From Astropecten irregularis (taxonomy: Eukaryota > Echinodermata > Asteroidea > Paxillosida > Astropectinidae), in the NCBI GenBank assembly GCA_963971285.1, contig OZ020252.1:13739662-13803661 (forward strand): a stretch of DNA of 64,000 bases, written 5' to 3'. This document shows positions 60,719 through 64,000 of the stretch, one piece after another (within the stretch, counting starts at the first letter, position 1; each line of letters starts with the position of its first letter). The notes under the pieces are model-generated. The model had not been told where the DNA came from, searched no databases, and saw only the letters and a list, made by a program, of their open reading frames with translations. Position numbers and translations under genes: made by a program.

Positions 60719-61547
60719 TAGCTAGCTCACTGTTCAGCAACATGACTCTGATCATACATCCCAGAGTTATCACAGCAAGGACTCTTGCCAATTCCATTTC
60801 AAATGTTGGCATTTCAAAGTAGAAACAAAAAAGCTAGGGGTAGAAAAACACTTCAATGCACCTGCGTAAACATGTAAGGGAAAGACAGAAGACATCAACC
60901 TCGTGCCGTGCCTGTAGGTACACGTGAAGTGCGTACCTTGTATTTTTCCAACTTTTTTTGTCCTTGCGGATTCCATGATGGTTGTATGAGGACCTTCATG
61001 CACTTGTATGACAGATAATTGAGTTCTCCTGTCATCTGAATGAGATATAGGCTTTTTTCCATTTCACTGGGAATGTGCAATCCAAATATTGCCTGAGTAT
61101 TCACTATCATATAAAACTATTCCCAGATGTTATCAAACTGGAGGCTCACCACTTTCCATGAAATTTGCCCAATGGCACATCTTAAAGTAACCGACCCTTC
61201 AACAGTCCAGGAGAAAAGACAGAATGTGAGAACTGTGCATATATTTGACTTATACTGTATAAGAGTGTCTTCTTTTGTCAATAGAGGAGTAAACAGCCGA
61301 TTTTGCGACTTCCATTTTCATTGAAGTGTTCATGATGAATTTGTTGAATAAACACATCAAGATGATAACAAAAAAGCAAAAACTATTGTACATGAGGACA
61401 TTTTTTTTAACTGTGATTGTAAACCACATGAATATTGACTGAGCACCTCTTGGTGGTTGACCAAATATCTGTGCAATCATATGATGAGTAACGTACTACA
61501 TTTGCTATTTATCTTTTGAAAATAAAAGCAATTATTTTGTTAAGGAA
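60719..61547. other. PDE3-PSMA1 intergenic, unassigned
   Basis: No gene is seen. It may contain the 3' UTR end of the PSMA1-like gene, although no minus-strand AATAAA was noticed near it. Confidence 0.4.
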
Positions 61548-61700
61548 CCAGGGGTTGATTTCACCAAACTCATCGTAACTTACTATCAATCGTAGGACTT
61601 TTGATGTATTGCAGCCCTACGTGGGATAGGCCCCCTACGATGGGTTATTCTTCGTAACTCTAGTTACGATCTATCGTAGGGCTTCGTGAAATTGACCAGG
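61548..61700 (+). mobile_element. D-family MITE downstream of the PSMA1-like exon
   Basis: CAGGGGTTGATTTCACC ... CGTGAAATTGACCAGG. It lies about 140 bases beyond the stop codon on the 3' side of that gene and may be part of its 3' UTR. Confidence 0.7.
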
Positions 61701-61840
61701 ATAGAGAAAGCATTCCAAAATGAAAACAGAATATTATAAAATATCTTGCCATTAGAATAAATGCAAATGCAAAAACCCTAGAGAGGCTCTACGTTCTCAG
61801 AGCATTCAGTAATGTAATTGCAAGTGTTGAGGGGTCCCTT

Positions 61841-62002
61841 CTACTGTTCCATGGGTTCAGGTGGCTGTTCTACTACAGGTGCTGCTGGTCTCGGCTCCTC
61901 GGCGCCAGTGTCCATAGCAGGTGCATCTTCGGCAGGTTTATCTGCTGCTGTTGCAGCTGCTGCAGCTCGCTTTGCTCGTGCAGAAGCCTCAATGCCGGAA
62001 AG
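61841..62002 (-). CDS. PSMA1: last coding exon of a PSMA1-like proteasome alpha subunit
   Basis: The minus strand has a good acceptor (pyrimidine-rich tract ending CTGACAG) at 62003-62005, then 53 codons in phase 0 and a TAG at 61841-61843. The peptide starts LSGIEASARAKR, has an Ala-rich stretch, then an acidic, Pro-rich tail ending EPMEQ. PSMA1 proteins end in a variable charged tail after a FLEGLE-like segment, and the human tail ends EPMEH, so start and end both fit. PSMA1 is a structural subunit of the 20S proteasome alpha ring; its alpha-ring fold would be encoded by exons beyond the right edge. The tail is longer than the human one, about 53 residues against roughly 30. It lies upstream of PDE3 on the same strand, and PSMA1 neighbours PDE3B in human. 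I saw no canonical poly(A) signal on the minus strand just downstream. The tail alone is short, so identity is probable, not certain. Confidence 0.68.
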   Translation of the reverse strand, partial: LSGIEASARAKRAAAAATAADKPAEDAPAMDTGAEEPRPAAPVVEQPPEPMEQ

Positions 62003-62075
62003 CTGTCAGAGGGATGGTCAAGGAATACTCACAGAAATTGTGAACAGATATGAACAAAGAGTTATCTTTCTTTTA

Positions 62076-62582
62076 AAGGTAGTGTCATACTTTGGTAAAG
62101 TTGATAGAACAGCTGCTGTCTGTTCATAATGTGATTTGCCATGAAATAAAAACAAACCTGTGAAATTTTCAGCTCAATTGATCATTGGAAATAGTGGAAA
62201 ACAGCACAAAAAAACATTGCAATTAATACGCGAAATTGTAAGGTAATTGTAATTGTGAGGTTTTGATCAAAACTGTTTTAAAGGTAGTATCATACTTTGG
62301 TTTTTGTCAAAGAAATGCAGATTCATGGGCAGAAATATCAAGGAAGATAAAGTAAAAGTCATCTGTGAACATTTCTGTTTTGGCTTCTTACCAAAGTATG
62401 ATACTACCTTTAAGTCTTTTGTTTCACTCATATTTTGATAAATACAGCATTTCAGGCAGAAACATTCCAATGGTACGTTTGTACCACGTCCATTTTTATA
62501 TACTCTGTAAGTTACGGTATACGTAAATCTGTGAACATTTCTGTTTTGGTTTCCTCCCAAAGTATGATACTTCTTTAAGTTT
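62076..62582 (+). mobile_element. C2 and C MITEs in tandem, rearranged
   Basis: 62076-62280 is a truncated C2 head (GTAGTGTCATACTTTGGTAAAG). From 62278 a C copy with an internal deletion follows, with AAAGTATGATACTACC at 62394-62411, and then a second half-copy to 62582. Confidence 0.6.
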
Positions 62583-62597
62583 AACCACAGTTGACTC

Positions 62598-62740
62598 AAT
62601 AGAGTACCGTAATTTTCGGAATATAGGCCGCGTGGTTTATAAGCCGCAGCACGCCAAAATCAGGAAATTAAGATTTAAAATTACTGTATTAGCCTCAATG
62701 GTTTATAAGCCGCACCTGCGCGGACAATGCATAGCATTTA
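62598..62740 (+). repeat. dispersed repeat with CCGTAATTTTCGGAATATAG and TTATAAGCCGC
   Basis: GGTTTATAAGCCGCA occurs twice, at 62634 and 62699. The start ACCGTAATTTTCGG resembles a dispersed repeat I recall from many animal genomes; the family name is not certain. Confidence 0.5.
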
Positions 62741-62845
62741 TCAGTCGCGCGGCCGCAACACAAAAGGAAAGGTTCCGCCCATGTTCTGCAGGGACAGCGA
62801 GAGGACAACTTTGATGGTTTTGACTTGTGAAGCACGACATGCCGA

Positions 62846-62880
62846 CAAAGAACTCTTTTCAGAGCCACATATTTTCAAAA
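62846..62880 (+). other. degenerate histone-type stem-loop followed by an A-run
   Basis: The sequence has AACTCTTTTCAGAGCCAC, then TATTTTC and a run of A. It keeps the loop and the downstream half of the histone stem, but the first two stem positions are mismatched. No histone reading frame was found upstream. Confidence 0.35.
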
Positions 62881-62892
62881 AAAAAAAAAAAA

Positions 62893-63584
62893 TTTTTAAT
62901 AAAATGAAAACAAGAGACTTCTCCTTTCTCAGTCTTTTCTCTGTTCTATTCTTTTCCTTTCTGTGTCGTGTGAGTTATTTTCATTTAAATGTTAACCCCC
63001 CCCGGCCCCAAGCACCAATAAATTGTTCCATCTTGCATGGGGGGACGTTTTAAGTCGTGAACCCCAAACACGACAGGTGGCGTCAACAGCGTGACTCTCC
63101 GACCCTTATACTTCACAAGAGGAACAATATTCTTAAGATATAATGATCCTGAGTTATTATTCTCGGATCTGATATGAGTGAAATCAGTTGGCTTTCCAAC
63201 CACAGTTACTGCGCAGTGTCAAACCGAATTGGTATGTTTATGCGCAGCTTGGGGATTTTCCTTCCACCTTTGTGTGCTCCGATGAAAACAAAATGTAGGT
63301 AAAGATCTTTAGACAGATCCCTTTGTGGTTGGGTTGGTTTTGCTGATAAAAGACTGTTTGCGGTTTGTGGTCTCTTTACCCAGTAAAAGTTACTACTTCT
63401 ACCAGCACAATTAATTTGATGTCATGATGCTAAATGTGGATAGCACAAGGACGCAGAATTGTAATCCCCCAACAGTAGTGTTGGTAGGCCACAGGGCATG
63501 GTGGTAGGGCAACTGAGGGGAGTGAGGGCGCTACTGTGTTTAAATCTCTAAAAAAAATCTTACCTGGCAGGAAAGATAATACAT
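62893..63584. other. unassigned, intron of the PSMA1-like gene
   Basis: The minus strand is open for 72 codons at 62985-63203, and a consensus donor CCAG|GTAAGA lies at about 63558-63563. Neither reads like the PSMA1 sequence expected before the last exon. Confidence 0.35.
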
Positions 63585-63693
63585 TTATGTAATGTTGACT
63601 TAGATTTAGGGCTATGCATGGTGGAAGTACAAACGTAATAGGATTTGCGGCAACACCATGTGACATATATAAACTCTTTTCTGAGTATGGGGT

Positions 63694-63709
63694 GGCTCTG
63701 AAAAGAGCC
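63694..63709 (-). promoter_or_regulatory. histone-mRNA-type 3' stem-loop (left arm)
   Basis: The minus strand reads GGCTCTTTTCAGAGCC followed by ACCCC: a 6-bp stem with the UUUC loop, the animal histone 3' processing stem-loop. A purine-rich CTCAGAAAAGAG follows about 10 bases later, in the place of a histone downstream element that pairs with U7 snRNA. Confidence 0.75.
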
Positions 63710-63816
63710 GTTTAACTCGATGTTCTGGTCAGTATACTCTGAACATCTTCAGGAGAATGAAGACGGCTTTCTCCTGAAGACGGCCAGAGTATACTGACCG
63801 GAACGTCGAGTTAACC

Positions 63817-63832
63817 AGCTCTTTTCAGAGCC
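63817..63832 (+). promoter_or_regulatory. histone-mRNA-type 3' stem-loop (right arm)
   Basis: The plus strand reads AGCTCTTTTCAGAGCC followed by ACCCC. Only the first stem base differs from the canonical form, giving an A-C mismatch at the stem base. The same CTCAGAAAAGAG box follows. Confidence 0.65.
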
Positions 63833-64000
63833 ACCCCATACTCAGAAAAGAGTTAAAATAGGTCACATGGTGTTCCTGCAAATCCTATTACTTATGTAAT
63901 GTTGGCTCTACAGGTATGAAGTACAGTGACACTTTGAAATTCAGAATTCTTCTGCTGTAAAAATTGAATCTGATACAAGTTTTCTACATATTGACTATTA

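Larger units (their letters stand above)
63598..63891. mobile_element. foldback (palindromic) element with histone-type 3' stem-loops in both arms
   Basis: Arms 63637-63757 and 63769-63890 are inverted copies with high identity around a centre near 63763. A direct repeat TTATGTAATGTTG flanks the unit (63585-63597 and 63892-63904) and is a plausible target duplication. From the centre outwards each arm has a CTGAAGA...GAAC hairpin segment, a histone-type stem-loop, a CTCAGAAAAGAG box, and an end reading CACATGGTGTT.C.GCAAATCC. The outer end is shared with the repeats at 31370-31420 and 36788-36915. Confidence 0.75.

Noticed and set aside
62757..62820. Histone H4 C-terminal coding remnant upstream of the degenerate stem-loop
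   Set aside because: A few bases resemble the H4 end, but the frames do not align over more than a handful of codons.
63555..63570. U1 snRNA 5' end (CTTACCTGGCAGG)
   Set aside because: Only about 13 bases match perfectly and the rest of U1 is absent. The reverse complement is simply a consensus splice donor.
63430..63666. Penultimate PSMA1 exon ending at the donor near 63563
   Set aside because: None of the minus-strand frames reads like the conserved beta-strand and acidic segment expected before the PSMA1 tail.

Overview
The window looks like non-coding-rich animal nuclear DNA, probably from a marine invertebrate deuterostome and most likely an echinoderm. The reasons are the AT-rich base composition, splice-type exon ends, dense short non-autonomous transposons, tRNA-derived SINEs, and the abundance of the palindrome TAGGCCTA. 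The organism call is an inference from these patterns, not a database match. There is no sign of operons, prokaryotic genes or CRISPR.

Two protein-coding pieces are well supported, both on the minus strand near the right end. At 57712-58512 lies the first coding exon of a PDE3-type cyclic nucleotide phosphodiesterase: start codon, six hydrophobic segments, two basic Ser/Thr phosphorylation-type motifs, then a consensus splice donor. At 61841-62002 lies the last coding exon of a gene whose tail resembles proteasome subunit alpha type-1 (PSMA1). PSMA1 and PDE3B are neighbours in the human genome, so each identification supports the other. If the PDE3 reading is right, almost everything left of 57711 is its first intron, at least 57.7 kb long. 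Two further minus-strand stretches (8517-8699 and 17953-18204) look like possible exons of unknown identity.

The remainder is a mosaic of dispersed repeats that can be grouped by comparing copies inside the window: (A) MITEs ending in GGGGCCAATTTCAT; (C and C2) MITEs ending in AAAGGTAGTATCATACTTTGG or a variant; (D) short MITEs ending in GGGGTCGATTTCAC; (E) mariner-like MITEs ending in ACAGGGTGTCC; (F) GGAGCC-rich MITEs; (G) MITEs ending in CAGTGGAACG; (H) elements rich in CAACCCGGGTT, one carrying a 109-bp minisatellite; a hAT-like MITE with an exact 8-bp target duplication; two tRNA-derived SINE families (S1, S2); and palindromic foldback elements. Several insertions are nested, with recoverable target-site duplications.

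The most unusual object is a palindrome at 63637-63890. Each of its arms carries a histone-mRNA-type 3' stem-loop (GGCTCTTTTCAGAGCC followed by ACC) and a purine-rich downstream box, plus a hammerhead-ribozyme-like CTGAAGA...GAAC core. A second hammerhead-like core at 31305 sits in a repeat that shares the outer end of this palindrome.
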